A stretch of 64,000 nt of DNA, from contig CBINHC010000004.1 of NCBI GenBank assembly GCA_966250385.1, positions 62,001 through 126,000 on the forward strand. The letters run 5' to 3'. This document shows, piece after piece, positions 34,294 through 42,516 of this stretch. This stretch comes from DASWTL01 sp966250385. Its GTDB lineage: Bacteria > Bacteroidota > Bacteroidia > Sphingobacteriales > Sphingobacteriaceae. Position 1 is the stretch's first letter. Each line of letters begins with the position of its first letter. A model generated the notes under the pieces. That model was given only the letters and a program-made list of their open reading frames with translations, had not been told where the DNA came from and searched no databases. A program made the translations under genes and the position numbers.

Positions 34294-35616
34294 ATGACAG
34301 TAACCAAGAACGTTTACATTTCTCTCCTCAAATGCCATCTGCTACTATTCATACTCCTTATATGCGCTACAGCAGCGTCCGGACAACAAAAGGACGAGCT
34401 TTCCGGCTGGCTTTCTGAACATGCTTTGAAGATCGGCAACCGTCCCTATGAAAAGTTAGGGGAGGATGACGCTCTTGTAAAGTACTTTGCAGACAAGAAG
34501 ATCATCGGAGCGGGAGAAGCAACGCATGGTACCTCCGACTTTCAGCTGCTGAAATATGAACTGTTCAAAACGCTTGTTAAACGGAACGGCTTTCGGGCCC
34601 TGGCCTTAGAGGTTCCGAATGATGCCGTGCAGGCCGCGAATGACTATATTCTTTACTCCACCGGCGATCCTAAAGCAGCGGTGAAAAAGCTAACCTACTG
34701 GACTTACCACACGGAGGAAACGCTTTCGCTGCTGGAATGGATCAGGAATCACAATGTATCCGTTATGGACAGCGATAGGGTCAGGATCTATGGTATAGAT
34801 GTGTCTTTTTCTGTAGATACAGAGAGGTTGAAGGACTCGCTGGTTCCATTGAATGTCGTATCAGAGGCTATGATCGACAGTCTTGGAATGATTACTCAGC
34901 TCGCCGGTAAACAGGGTCCGACAAGCGCTGATCAGTGGGCATCCGTTGACCGCCTCGCATCAACTATTCTTCATTATGTTCAGCGTGACAAAGACGTTAG
35001 AGAGCGGTTTGATCAAGCCTACCTTCGAAACCTTGAACTGAGCCTGATCGGTCTGAAGCAGTTCACGGGCGTCCGGGTCCTCCCCAGACGAAAGCAGAAC
35101 ACTTCATACAGAGACAGCTGCATGGCTTCAAACGCCTTATGGGTCTCGGAGAATCTGAGTCTGAACAAGAAAGTGTTCATCGGAGCACATAACGGACATA
35201 TTCAGAATGCGCGGTTCGAATCCCAATTCTACCCCATGGGCTATTTCTTAAAGAAGCAGGCAGGGGATGCATACTACAGTATCGGGTTCCAGTTCTCCAG
35301 AGGTGGCTTCTCAGCGGTTCTCTATAGGCCGGAGCTGAAGCGGTTCAAGGGGATCGGAAAGGTGACGATTGAAAAAGGTACCAAATATTCGCTCGGCGAG
35401 TTGTTATATGCGACCGGCTTCGGGAACTTTTTTGTTCACTTCCCCGACCCTAAAGCCGGACATCGGCTATTCTATAAGAATGCCGTCATCAGATCAATCG
35501 GATGCTGTTACAATCCTGAAAAAGATTCCGGCAACTACCAGCGGGGCATTGCCAGTGAGCTGTATGACGGAATGTTCTTTATTCCGGAGACCACCAACAC
35601 GTCGATGCTCGAGTGA
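34294..35616 (+). CDS. erythromycin esterase family protein
   Basis: A 440-residue exported protein: signal peptide to about residue 30, then an EreA/ChaN-like fold. The diagnostic motif GAGEATHGTSDFQLLKYEL lies near residues 69-87, with the catalytic His in ATHGT. The C-terminal part carries VFIGAHNGHIQNARF (about 294), where further active-site residues of the family lie. Some members hydrolyse the macrolide ring, but most Bacteroidota members are uncharacterised, so resistance should not be assumed. It follows a 180-bp gap with nothing recognised. Confidence 0.85.
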   Translation: MTVTKNVYISLLKCHLLLFILLICATAASGQQKDELSGWLSEHALKIGNRPYEKLGEDDALVKYFADKKIIGAGEATHGTSDFQLLKYELFKTLVKRNGFRALALEVPNDAVQAANDYILYSTGDPKAAVKKLTYWTYHTEETLSLLEWIRNHNVSVMDSDRVRIYGIDVSFSVDTERLKDSLVPLNVVSEAMIDSLGMITQLAGKQGPTSADQWASVDRLASTILHYVQRDKDVRERFDQAYLRNLELSLIGLKQFTGVRVLPRRKQNTSYRDSCMASNALWVSENLSLNKKVFIGAHNGHIQNARFESQFYPMGYFLKKQAGDAYYSIGFQFSRGGFSAVLYRPELKRFKGIGKVTIEKGTKYSLGELLYATGFGNFFVHFPDPKAGHRLFYKNAVIRSIGCCYNPEKDSGNYQRGIASELYDGMFFIPETTNTSMLE

Positions 35617-35673
35617 GCTGATTCTCTCTGAAAAAAGTGAGCAGTTCTTACATAGCCTGCGCCGACATGACCA

Positions 35674-37650
35674 CTAATATCTCATCAGCTTATCGATCGT
35701 GTCTGCGAGCCTTGCTTTTGCAAGGAAGTTGTCCTCGAGTGCCTTATTCATGGGTATGGCGGTATCCAGGCTTGCGCAGCGCAAGACCGGCGCATCCAGG
35801 TACCGGAAACAGTGTTCCGCCAGGTGTGCACTGATCTCACCTCCGAATCCGCTGGTCAGTGTATCCTCATGAAGGATCAGCACGCGGCCGGTCTTCTTTA
35901 CCGTCTCTTCCACAGCCTCCACGTCCCACGGAAGCAGGGTCCGGAGATCCAGGAGATCCGCGGAGATCTCAGGGTGCGCGTTCAGATAATCGAGCGCCCA
36001 GTGTACGCCCAGTCCATAGGTAACTATACTTAAGTCGGAGCCTTCTTTTACAAGTCGGGCCTTCCCGATCTCCGTCTGATAGAACTCGTCGAACACCGGT
36101 TCGGATATGCTCCGGTACAGATACTTGTGCTCAAAGAACATCACCGGGTTCGGGTCTTCGATCGCAGCAAGGAGCAAGCCTTTAACGTCCGACGGGAATG
36201 CCGGGTACACCACTTTCAGCCCGGGTGTCTTGGTAAACCAGGCCTCATTACTTTGGGAATGGAAAGGACCTGCTCCCGTTCCGGCGCCTGTTGGCATCCG
36301 GACCACCACATCAGCCTTTTCGCCCCAGCGGTAATGCGTTTTTGCGAGGTTATTAACGATCTGGTTGAATCCGCAGCTTACGAAGTCGGCAAACTGCATT
36401 TCCATCACGGCCTTATAGCCGTTAATGGATAAACCGAGGGACGCGCCGACGATGGCGGATTCGCAGATCGGCGTATTGCGTACCCGGCTTTTACCGAATT
36501 CTTCAACAAAGCCCTGGGTGATCTTGAAGGCCCCGCCGTATTCGGCAATATCCTGTCCCATGATGACCAGGTTATTATGGCGCTGCATTCCAAGTCGGAG
36601 CCCATCGGAGATAGCATCAATGTACCGTTTTTCAGAAGTCGGTCCGGAGGGTACCTCCAGCTGCGGCAGGTAAGGACGGTACATGTCTGTCAGTTCCGCG
36701 GCTGTGTCCGCCGTCAGGTCCGGCTCGGCAAACACCGCTTCGATGTCCCGCTCGATCTCCGTCTTGAATTCAAATCGGATTTGGTTTATATCGTCCTCAG
36801 ACAGGAGGCCTTCTGCCCGCAGATATTTTTCGTAATTATTGAGGGGATCTTTCTCAGCCCACTGGTCGAAGAGTTCCTGGGGTACGTATTTGGTCCCTGA
36901 AGCCTCCTCATGTCCGCGCATCCGGAAGGTCATACATTCCACCAGCACCGGTCTTGGGTTCTGGCGGATATCTTCTGCCAGCTTGCTTATGGTGTGGTAT
37001 ACATCCAGGATATTGTTTCCGTCAATGGTCAGGCCTTCCATGCCATAGCCGGCTGCCCGGTCGGCCAGCTGTTTGCACCTGAACTGTTCGCTGGTAGGGG
37101 TGGAGAGTCCGTAGCCGTTATTTTCGATGATAAAGATGACGGGCAGATCCCATACCGCCGCTACGTTCAGCGCTTCATGGAAGTCGCCTTCACTGGTCGC
37201 GCCCTCGCCTGTAAAGACCAGGGTGGCTTTGTTTTTCTTTTCGAGAAGGTCCGCCAGTGCGATACCGTCCGCAAGAGCCAACTGCGGCCCCAGGTGAGAG
37301 ATCATGCCGACGATACGGTGTTCCTGAGTACCGAAATGAAAGGACCGGTCCCGGCCTTTGGTGAAACCGCTTGCTTTGCCCTGCCATTGAGCCATCAGCC
37401 TATGAAGGGAGATGCCCCTGGAGGTGAAAACCCCGAGGTTGCGGTGCATCGGTAGGATGTACTCGTCAGGGGTCATCGCCAGGGTCGTGCCCACAGCAAT
37501 AGCCTCCTGTCCGATGCCTGAAAACCATTTCCCGATCCGGCCCTGCCGGAGGAGAATTAGCATCTTTTCCTCGATCATCCTCGGTTTTAGCAGATGACGG
37601 TAAAAGTGGAGTAGTTGTTCGTCAGACAGGTTCTTGCGGTCGAAGTTCAT
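35674..37650 (-). CDS. fused 2-oxo acid dehydrogenase E1 (alpha and beta subunits), BCKDH type
   Basis: A 658-residue fusion of E1 alpha (about 1-320) and E1 beta (about 335-658). The alpha part has the ThDP motif GEGATSEGDFHEALN with NNGYGLSTP; the beta part has MGQDIAEYGGAFKIT, GASLGLSINGYKAVMEMQ and SQSNEAWFTKTPGLKVVYP. Fusions like this are common in Bacteroidota. The enzyme decarboxylates branched-chain 2-oxo acids or pyruvate and passes the acyl group to lipoyl-E2. E2 and E3 are not nearby. The start MNFDRKNLSDEQLLHFYRHL is at 37650, only 4 nt after a -7 box. Confidence 0.93.
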   Translation of the reverse strand: MNFDRKNLSDEQLLHFYRHLLKPRMIEEKMLILLRQGRIGKWFSGIGQEAIAVGTTLAMTPDEYILPMHRNLGVFTSRGISLHRLMAQWQGKASGFTKGRDRSFHFGTQEHRIVGMISHLGPQLALADGIALADLLEKKNKATLVFTGEGATSEGDFHEALNVAAVWDLPVIFIIENNGYGLSTPTSEQFRCKQLADRAAGYGMEGLTIDGNNILDVYHTISKLAEDIRQNPRPVLVECMTFRMRGHEEASGTKYVPQELFDQWAEKDPLNNYEKYLRAEGLLSEDDINQIRFEFKTEIERDIEAVFAEPDLTADTAAELTDMYRPYLPQLEVPSGPTSEKRYIDAISDGLRLGMQRHNNLVIMGQDIAEYGGAFKITQGFVEEFGKSRVRNTPICESAIVGASLGLSINGYKAVMEMQFADFVSCGFNQIVNNLAKTHYRWGEKADVVVRMPTGAGTGAGPFHSQSNEAWFTKTPGLKVVYPAFPSDVKGLLLAAIEDPNPVMFFEHKYLYRSISEPVFDEFYQTEIGKARLVKEGSDLSIVTYGLGVHWALDYLNAHPEISADLLDLRTLLPWDVEAVEETVKKTGRVLILHEDTLTSGFGGEISAHLAEHCFRYLDAPVLRCASLDTAIPMNKALEDNFLAKARLADTIDKLMRY

Positions 37651-37654
37651 GCAG

Positions 37655-37685
37655 TAAACTTACAGTTTTTTGCAGTTCCGCAAAA
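37655..37685 (-). promoter_or_regulatory. promoter of the fused E1 gene, predicting a leaderless mRNA
   Basis: Minus-strand -33 TTTTG (37685-37681) and -7 TAAGTTTA (37662-37655) are 18 nt apart, matching the Bacteroidota consensus except for the last base. Only 4 nt separate the -7 box from the ATG, so transcription should start at or next to the start codon. Confidence 0.6.
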
Positions 37686-37954
37686 TCTTCGAGGACTCGG
37701 GAAGGGTTCAGAATCAATTTGGGTTGAGACTTGCAGAGGCCGGTAATTTGGTTTCCTGGTAAGATGAAGTTAGATTGACTCTATTGCCTTAACAGGCTAT
37801 TAATTCAAGCTTTAGTCTCATAATGGTTACAGTAGTTTTGACAATTTCCCTTCGTCCGGCAAAACGTTCTTAATCTATCGGCAATATGCCGTGTGGTTTT
37901 AAAAGCAATAGATCCCATTGTATTTGCCGACAGATCGGGAAGTAAGCTCTACCA
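37686..37954. other. intergenic region, nothing recognised
   Basis: AT-rich sequence upstream of the fused E1 gene. No gene or structured element was identified. It is the left part of a 1-kb non-coding or decayed stretch that extends to 38712. Confidence 0.4.
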
Positions 37955-38116
37955 CTGAAACTTACGGACGCTTCAAAGGCAGCCTATCTAGCTACTGTGT
38001 TGCAGTTGAAACGTAATAAGCTTGAAAAGTTTAGTAATTCGGAAGATGTGAAAAATTTGACCATTGACCAGTCATTCAACTCTAAGTTAAACAAGCTTAA
38101 AAAAAGCAATCCTTAG
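37955..38116 (+). pseudogene. orphan C-terminal gene fragment (unrecognised)
   Basis: A plus-strand frame of 53 codons ends at TAG 38116 and reads like the end of a real protein: lysine-rich helices (LATVLQLKRNKLEKFSNSED, then TIDQSFNSKLNKLKKSNP). It has no ATG, and an in-frame TAA lies shortly upstream. It is followed by a terminator-like hairpin. The family is not recognised; it may be what remains of a gene lost with the adjacent mobile element. Confidence 0.3.
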
Positions 38117-38395
38117 GCTTTTTTTTACTGGTATAAGATTTATTTGCTTCGCCAAAGATAATTTCAAATTTCCGGCAGTATGTTGTTTTTATTGCCAAAA
38201 GTTTGATAAACTTAAAGAGCCCACTAGGATCAATAATGCTATGTACTATTGGAACATCATCGGAGAGAGTGACCGTTGTAGCAAAAGTCAGTCTTGATAC
38301 ATGAAAGGTTAGGTTCTTTTTATCTCGCAGATATCAGCTATTAAAACTGAGCGTATTCATCGATTTTTCCGTTAGCAGCTAGGACATTTTGACAT
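38097..38395 (-). pseudogene. tyrosine recombinase (integrase) remnant
   Basis: On the minus strand, 38321-38247 encodes KKNLTFHVSRLTFATTVTLS followed by DDVPI, the hallmark box II of Bacteroidota site-specific integrases (HxxRxTFATT). The second conserved His is Leu. Upstream, related residues (PANVKM and MNTLSFNS) are interrupted by stops, and one frame appears shifted (IADICEIK in the neighbouring frame). Downstream, the frame continues to a TAA at 38099-38097 but no longer resembles an integrase, and the catalytic Tyr region is missing. It is a non-functional relic of an integrated element. Confidence 0.7.
38099..38126. terminator. AT-rich terminator-like hairpin
   Basis: A7-GC and GC-T8 tracts flank a short loop. 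It could end transcripts from either side, but the stem is weak. Confidence 0.4.
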
Positions 38396-38461
38396 TTGCC
38401 GGTAGGTGGATGCATCAGATGAACTGAGTATGATTTCTCTCAGATGTATCGGAATATTTTC

Positions 38462-38544
38462 TTCCATTATAAGCGACTAGGTGGGTCAAATCCGCAAAAA
38501 TTTTCCATTATAACGCCAATTTAGTCAAAAATTTTCCATTATAA
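38462..38544. repeat. direct repeats, possible IS21-family terminus
   Basis: The 19-bp sequence CAAAAATTTTCCATTATAA occurs at 38495-38513 and 38526-38544 (31-bp spacing), and its last 11 bp occur at 38462-38472. GGTGGGTCAAAT lies between copies (38480-38491). IS21-type elements of Bacteroidota carry several short repeats with a GGTGGGTCAA core at their ends, so this may be a solo IS end next to the integrase remnant. No istA or istB is present. Confidence 0.5.
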
Positions 38545-38585
38545 ATTTGTTCGAAAGAACTAGAATTTGACCAGTCAACAGAACA

Positions 38586-38661
38586 GGGGCCGGGCATATG
38601 GAATGGCAGAGTCGATCCGAAAACGGATCCCGCAAGATGATATAGTAGGTCGAAAGGCCCC
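38586..38661. other. GC-rich structured element with nested hairpins
   Basis: GGGGCC (38586-38591) can pair with GGCCCC (38656-38661). Inside, GATCCG (38614-38619) pairs with CGGATC (38624-38629) around an AAAA loop. No T-run follows on either strand, so it is not a classic terminator. It may be a mobile-element end or an RNA structure past the lutB stop. Confidence 0.4.
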
Positions 38662-38712
38662 CGGGTAGTCCTGAAGCTTAATATTCACATGAATATGTCG
38701 GGGGCTAACTCG

Positions 38713-40098
38713 TTATCTATCCGCTTTGTTTTGTTCCTTCCAGAGTTGATTAAAGGATTTGGGAGCGGCTTTCGGAAGCTCGCGCTGTTTGCCCCATGCC
38801 TTCCGGAAGAACCGTTTGATAAAGAAATTCTTCATTCCTCCGCCGAACATGTCCATGAAGCTCCGTTTCATCATGCCTTTCTTCCATGCGGTCCAGCCCA
38901 GCCGCTCGGAACGCGTGGTGAGTCCTTCCGCGACCGCATCCCGCCTGTTAAGCAGCAGCATTTTATGGATATCGATCCGGACTGGACACACCTCGGTGCA
39001 TTTGCCGCAAAGGCTGGATGCGTAGCTGAGGTGCTTGAAATCTTCCATTCCCTGAAGATGCGGGGAGATCACTGAACCGATCGGTCCGCTGTAGGTCGTT
39101 TCATAGGTATGGCCGCCGATGTTCTTGTATACCGGACATGCGTTCAGGCAGGCGCCGCACCGGATGCAGTAAAGACCCTGGCGCTGTTCCTTCTGTGCTA
39201 GCAGGTTGGTCCGGCCGTTGTCCAGCAGGACGACGTACATCTCTTCCGGTCCGTCGGTTTCTCCTTCCTGCCTTGGTCCTCCAAGGATCGTGTTATATAC
39301 GGTCAGATTCTGGCCGGTTCCGTGACTTGACAGTAGCGGCCAGAAGAGGTCCAGGTCTGTAAGGGAGGGAACAATTTTTTCGATACCGACAATAGCAATG
39401 TGGACCTTGGGAAAGGTGGTCGTTAACCGGGCATTTCCTTCATTCTCCGTGAGTGCGATGCTGCCGGTGTCTGCGATCAGGAAATTTCCGCCTGTAATAC
39501 CGACATCCGCAGTGAGGTATTTTTCGCGCAGGAGCTCCCGTGCCTTTTGTGTGAGCTGTTCTGGCGTGCTTTCCGGGGGCGTACCGTGCTTCTCATGGAA
39601 GACCTTGGCAATATCCTCCTTGCTCAGGTGCATGGCGGGGGTGACAATGTGGTACGGCCGCTGGTCGAGCATCTGGACGATATATTCTCCTAAATCGCTC
39701 TCCAGCGCCTCGATATGCTGTTCCTTCAGGAAGGCATTCAGGTGAATTTCTTCCGTGACCATGGACTTTGACTTGATGACCGATCGGGCTTTAACGCGCC
39801 GCAGGATCGCCAGGATCTCGCGGTTGGCTTCCTCTGCATCATTGGCCCAGATCACCTTACCGCCTTTGCGTACAAAGTTCGTCTCAAATTCCAGCAGGTG
39901 CTTGTCCAGGTTCTCCATGACCCGCCACTTGAGCGTATGTGCCTTTCTCCTGGAATTCTCCAGGTTGTGAAAGGCCGAGATCCCTCTTGAGACGGCCTGG
40001 TTATAGCGACCGATATTGAAGTTAATGATCTTTCTGTGGTCCAGATCAAATGCTTTGTTTTCGGATTCCTCCAGGAACTCTGACGCGTACTTTGTCAT
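38713..40098 (-). CDS. lutB: LutB/YkgF-like iron-sulfur protein (lactate utilisation)
   Basis: A 461-residue protein with an N-terminal LUD domain (about 65-300; VGITGGNFLIADTGSIALTE) and two 4Fe-4S motifs, CIRCGACLNACPVY (about 311-324) and CGKCTEVCPV (about 363-372). In the LutABC system this subunit carries electrons during L-lactate oxidation to pyruvate. lutA and lutC are not next to it here. The ATG at 40098 is 4 nt after an exact -7 box. The 1-kb decayed region lies beyond its stop. Confidence 0.9.
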   Translation of the reverse strand: MTKYASEFLEESENKAFDLDHRKIINFNIGRYNQAVSRGISAFHNLENSRRKAHTLKWRVMENLDKHLLEFETNFVRKGGKVIWANDAEEANREILAILRRVKARSVIKSKSMVTEEIHLNAFLKEQHIEALESDLGEYIVQMLDQRPYHIVTPAMHLSKEDIAKVFHEKHGTPPESTPEQLTQKARELLREKYLTADVGITGGNFLIADTGSIALTENEGNARLTTTFPKVHIAIVGIEKIVPSLTDLDLFWPLLSSHGTGQNLTVYNTILGGPRQEGETDGPEEMYVVLLDNGRTNLLAQKEQRQGLYCIRCGACLNACPVYKNIGGHTYETTYSGPIGSVISPHLQGMEDFKHLSYASSLCGKCTEVCPVRIDIHKMLLLNRRDAVAEGLTTRSERLGWTAWKKGMMKRSFMDMFGGGMKNFFIKRFFRKAWGKQRELPKAAPKSFNQLWKEQNKADR

Positions 40099-40102
40099 AT
40101 TA

Positions 40103-40110
40103 CAAACTTA
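40103..40110 (-). promoter_or_regulatory. -7 box of lutB, predicting a leaderless mRNA
   Basis: Minus-strand TAAGTTTG is an exact TAnnTTTG box, separated from the lutB ATG by 4 nt (TAAT). No good -33 TTTG was found at 18-20 nt. Confidence 0.5.
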
Positions 40111-40320
40111 GGCAATTGTGCGGATGTACGTCCGGTAGGAGATACAAAAAATCGCGGGAAAAGCTGGATCCGGATATGATTCCGACGGCTGAAGCTGCTT
40201 TATCCGCCAGCGTCAGGATTTGTTTGCCTGGCTGCTAAAATGCTAAGCCGTATCGAAGAGGGCAGGAGAGGGGAGACGGAAGGAAAGAAGTGGGGTAAGA
40301 CGATCCTCCCGAAAACAAGA

Positions 40321-40346
40321 AGAGCCCTTCAGATCTGAAGGGCTCT
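40321..40346. terminator. bidirectional terminator palindrome
   Basis: A perfect 26-bp palindrome with arms AGAGCCCTTCAGA and TCTGAAGGGCTCT, 19 bp past the stop of the M28 peptidase gene. A T-rich stretch (CTTGTTTTC) follows on the minus strand. Confidence 0.85.
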
Positions 40347-40365
40347 TGTATGATGTTAGCATGTC

Positions 40366-41958
40366 TTACCGGGTTGCCGGCATGTCATTCTCACGATCAA
40401 CGGCAGGTTTTTCATCGCGGTTTGCGAGTTCCCAAGCCGTATGGAATACGAGCTTTGCTCTTTTTGTAAGCGCGTCGAAGTTAATTTTCTTGATCTCATC
40501 GGTTTGCTTGTGGTAGTCCTCATGAATTCCGTTGAAGTAGAAAATGATCGGAATACCGTGCTTAGCGAAGTTATAATGATCGGAACGGTAATAGATCCGC
40601 TCGGTATCATTAGGATCATCATATTTATAATCCAGTGTCAGGTTGGTATAGGTTTTATTGGTCTGCTCACTAATCTCTTTCAGGGTTGTGCTCAGCTTGT
40701 CTGAACCGATCACATAAACATAGTTCGCAGAATCGGCCTTGCCTTTGTATTCAAAACCAACCCGGCCGATCATATCGATGTTCAGATCCGTCACGGTGTT
40801 CGCCAGCGGGAATACCGGGTGATCGGAGTACCACTGGGAGCCCAGAAGACCTTTCTCCTCACCGACAACGTTCAGGAACAGGATACTGCGGCGCGGGCCT
40901 TTTCCGGCCTTTTTAGCCTTTACGAAAGCTTCCGCGATCTCAAGTACGCCGGTGGTTCCGGAACCGTCATCATCCGCTCCGTTGAAGACGTCACCTTTGT
41001 CATCCACGCCGACGTGGTCGTAGTGGGAGCTGATCACGATCAGTTCATTCTTTAATTTCGGATCTGAACCTTCGAGGTATCCCATGACGTTCTTGGTGTC
41101 TACCGGGTTTAACTGGGTTTTAAGGTCAATCGATAAAGAGGACTTCGCGGTAACCGGAGTGAATTTACCGGTTTCGTCAATGGAGGTTTTCAGCTGCTCC
41201 ACGGTCTTTCCTGAAGAAGCCATCAGTTTGTTGGCAGCTTCCAGTGAAAGGGTGATGCTGTTGATCGCTCCCGGACGCGCTTTCTCTTCGCCCAGAATGT
41301 ATGCAGGTCTGTCGAAGGCGCCTTTCATATTGGCATAACGGGCCATGTTGCCGTCGATGGTGACGATCAGCGCAGGGTTTTTAGCGCGCAGCGCCATCAT
41401 TTTCTTGTTCCGTGCGGTTGTCCACTCGGATGGTTTGTCGGTTCCTGTGATCAGGTAGTTGCCGTTGGATTGCTTTGGCTCGCCGGCCAGCACGATCGCT
41501 ACCTTGCCCTGCAGGTCAGCAGCGCTCAGGTCATCATATTGTTCGGACTGGATACCGTAACCTACGAAGACCACGTCCTGGTAGGTCGCTGCCGATCCGG
41601 AGAACGTGCTCGGGGAGATGGTGAAGTCTTTCAGGAATTCGAGGGGCTGACCGTTAACGGATACATTTCTTGCAAGGACCGTTTTCAATTTCAGGTCCAC
41701 TTTCTGGAAATAGTCGCCGTTGACCGGGCCTTTCAGTCCGAGTGCCTGGTATTGTTTTTTCAGGTACTGGGCCGCTTTCTCTGCGCCGGGAGTACCGGTC
41801 TCACGACCCTGGTAGTCGTCTGCGGACAGGATGGTCAGGTGCTTGCGGGCATCCTCAGTCGTGATGGTGCCGGCATACTTGATCGCCGTCTTGTCTTGTG
41901 CACTGGCATGGATGCATGCACCCGCCGCCAGGACAGCTAGTAAAAACTTATTTTTCAT
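40366..41958 (-). CDS. M28 family zinc aminopeptidase, exported, with PA-like insert
   Basis: A 530-residue exported peptidase: signal peptide MKNKFLLAVLAAGACIHASA (residues 1-20), a protease-associated-like region (about 130-235) and an M28 catalytic domain (about 285-510). Metal-binding motifs are SSHYDHVG (first His), NGADDDGSGT (bridging Asp), VVGEEKGLLGS (catalytic Glu pair), NIDMIGRVG (Asp) and SDHYNFAKHGIP (final His). It cleaves N-terminal residues from peptides in the periplasm or outside. It is monocistronic, ended by the palindrome at 40321. Confidence 0.93.
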   Translation of the reverse strand: MKNKFLLAVLAAGACIHASAQDKTAIKYAGTITTEDARKHLTILSADDYQGRETGTPGAEKAAQYLKKQYQALGLKGPVNGDYFQKVDLKLKTVLARNVSVNGQPLEFLKDFTISPSTFSGSAATYQDVVFVGYGIQSEQYDDLSAADLQGKVAIVLAGEPKQSNGNYLITGTDKPSEWTTARNKKMMALRAKNPALIVTIDGNMARYANMKGAFDRPAYILGEEKARPGAINSITLSLEAANKLMASSGKTVEQLKTSIDETGKFTPVTAKSSLSIDLKTQLNPVDTKNVMGYLEGSDPKLKNELIVISSHYDHVGVDDKGDVFNGADDDGSGTTGVLEIAEAFVKAKKAGKGPRRSILFLNVVGEEKGLLGSQWYSDHPVFPLANTVTDLNIDMIGRVGFEYKGKADSANYVYVIGSDKLSTTLKEISEQTNKTYTNLTLDYKYDDPNDTERIYYRSDHYNFAKHGIPIIFYFNGIHEDYHKQTDEIKKINFDALTKRAKLVFHTAWELANRDEKPAVDRENDMPATR

Positions 41959-42021
41959 TGAATGTGGTGTTTTAGGTCCGGTCGTAACGTTCCGGATCCG
42001 CGTTTTATAAGGGTTGATTTG

Positions 42022-42459
42022 TTAGCAGGATATTTTATTCACGCGGTTTGCATGACGGCCGCCTTCGAAGTCCGTTTCGAGAAACGCCGAGGTGATCTCC
42101 CGGGCTGCCTCTTCCGATACATACCGGGCGGGGATGCAGACGATGTTGGCATCATTATGCTGACGCGCAAGTTTCGCAAGTTCTTCCGACCAGCAGATCG
42201 CCGCGCGGATTCCCTCATGCTTGTTGGCGGTCATGGCGACGCCGTTGGCACTGCCGCAGATGAGGATACCGAGTTCGCACTCTTTGTTCTCCACCGCTGA
42301 TGCAACAGGATGGGCGAAATCGGGATAGTCGACTGAATCGGCGCTGTGGGTGCCGAAATCCTTGATCTCATGATCCTTCAGAAACTCTTTCAGCAGCTCC
42401 TTGTAGGCAAAACCTGCGTGATCAGCTCCTATCGCTATGCTAAAACTTCGCTTTGTCAT
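42022..42459 (-). CDS. rpiB: ribose 5-phosphate isomerase B
   Basis: A 145-residue RpiB: IAIGADHAGFAYKE at the N-terminus (substrate His/Asp), DYPDFAHPVASAV, and the loop LICGSANGVAMTANKHEGIRAA shortened here to its core CGSANGVAM, with the catalytic Cys of this subgroup. HNDANIVCIPAR completes the active site. It interconverts ribose 5-phosphate and ribulose 5-phosphate. Its promoter lies 4 nt before the ATG. Confidence 0.95.
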   Translation of the reverse strand: MTKRSFSIAIGADHAGFAYKELLKEFLKDHEIKDFGTHSADSVDYPDFAHPVASAVENKECELGILICGSANGVAMTANKHEGIRAAICWSEELAKLARQHNDANIVCIPARYVSEEAAREITSAFLETDFEGGRHANRVNKISC

Positions 42460-42463
42460 AATG

Positions 42464-42492
42464 TAAATCTAACGCTTTCTATTAATGATCAA
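42464..42492 (-). promoter_or_regulatory. promoter of rpiB, predicting a leaderless mRNA
   Basis: Minus-strand -33 TTG (42492-42490) and -7 TAGATTTA (42471-42464) are 18 nt apart. Only 4 nt lie between the -7 box and the ATG at 42459. Confidence 0.55.
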
Positions 42493-42516
42493 CGTAACTT
42501 ATTTGTGCCTAATATC

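Noticed and set aside
34294..35616. Macrolide-resistance gene call for the erythromycin-esterase-like protein
   Set aside because: Only the fold and the GAGEATHGT motif are shared. Many Bacteroidota members of this family have no known link to resistance.
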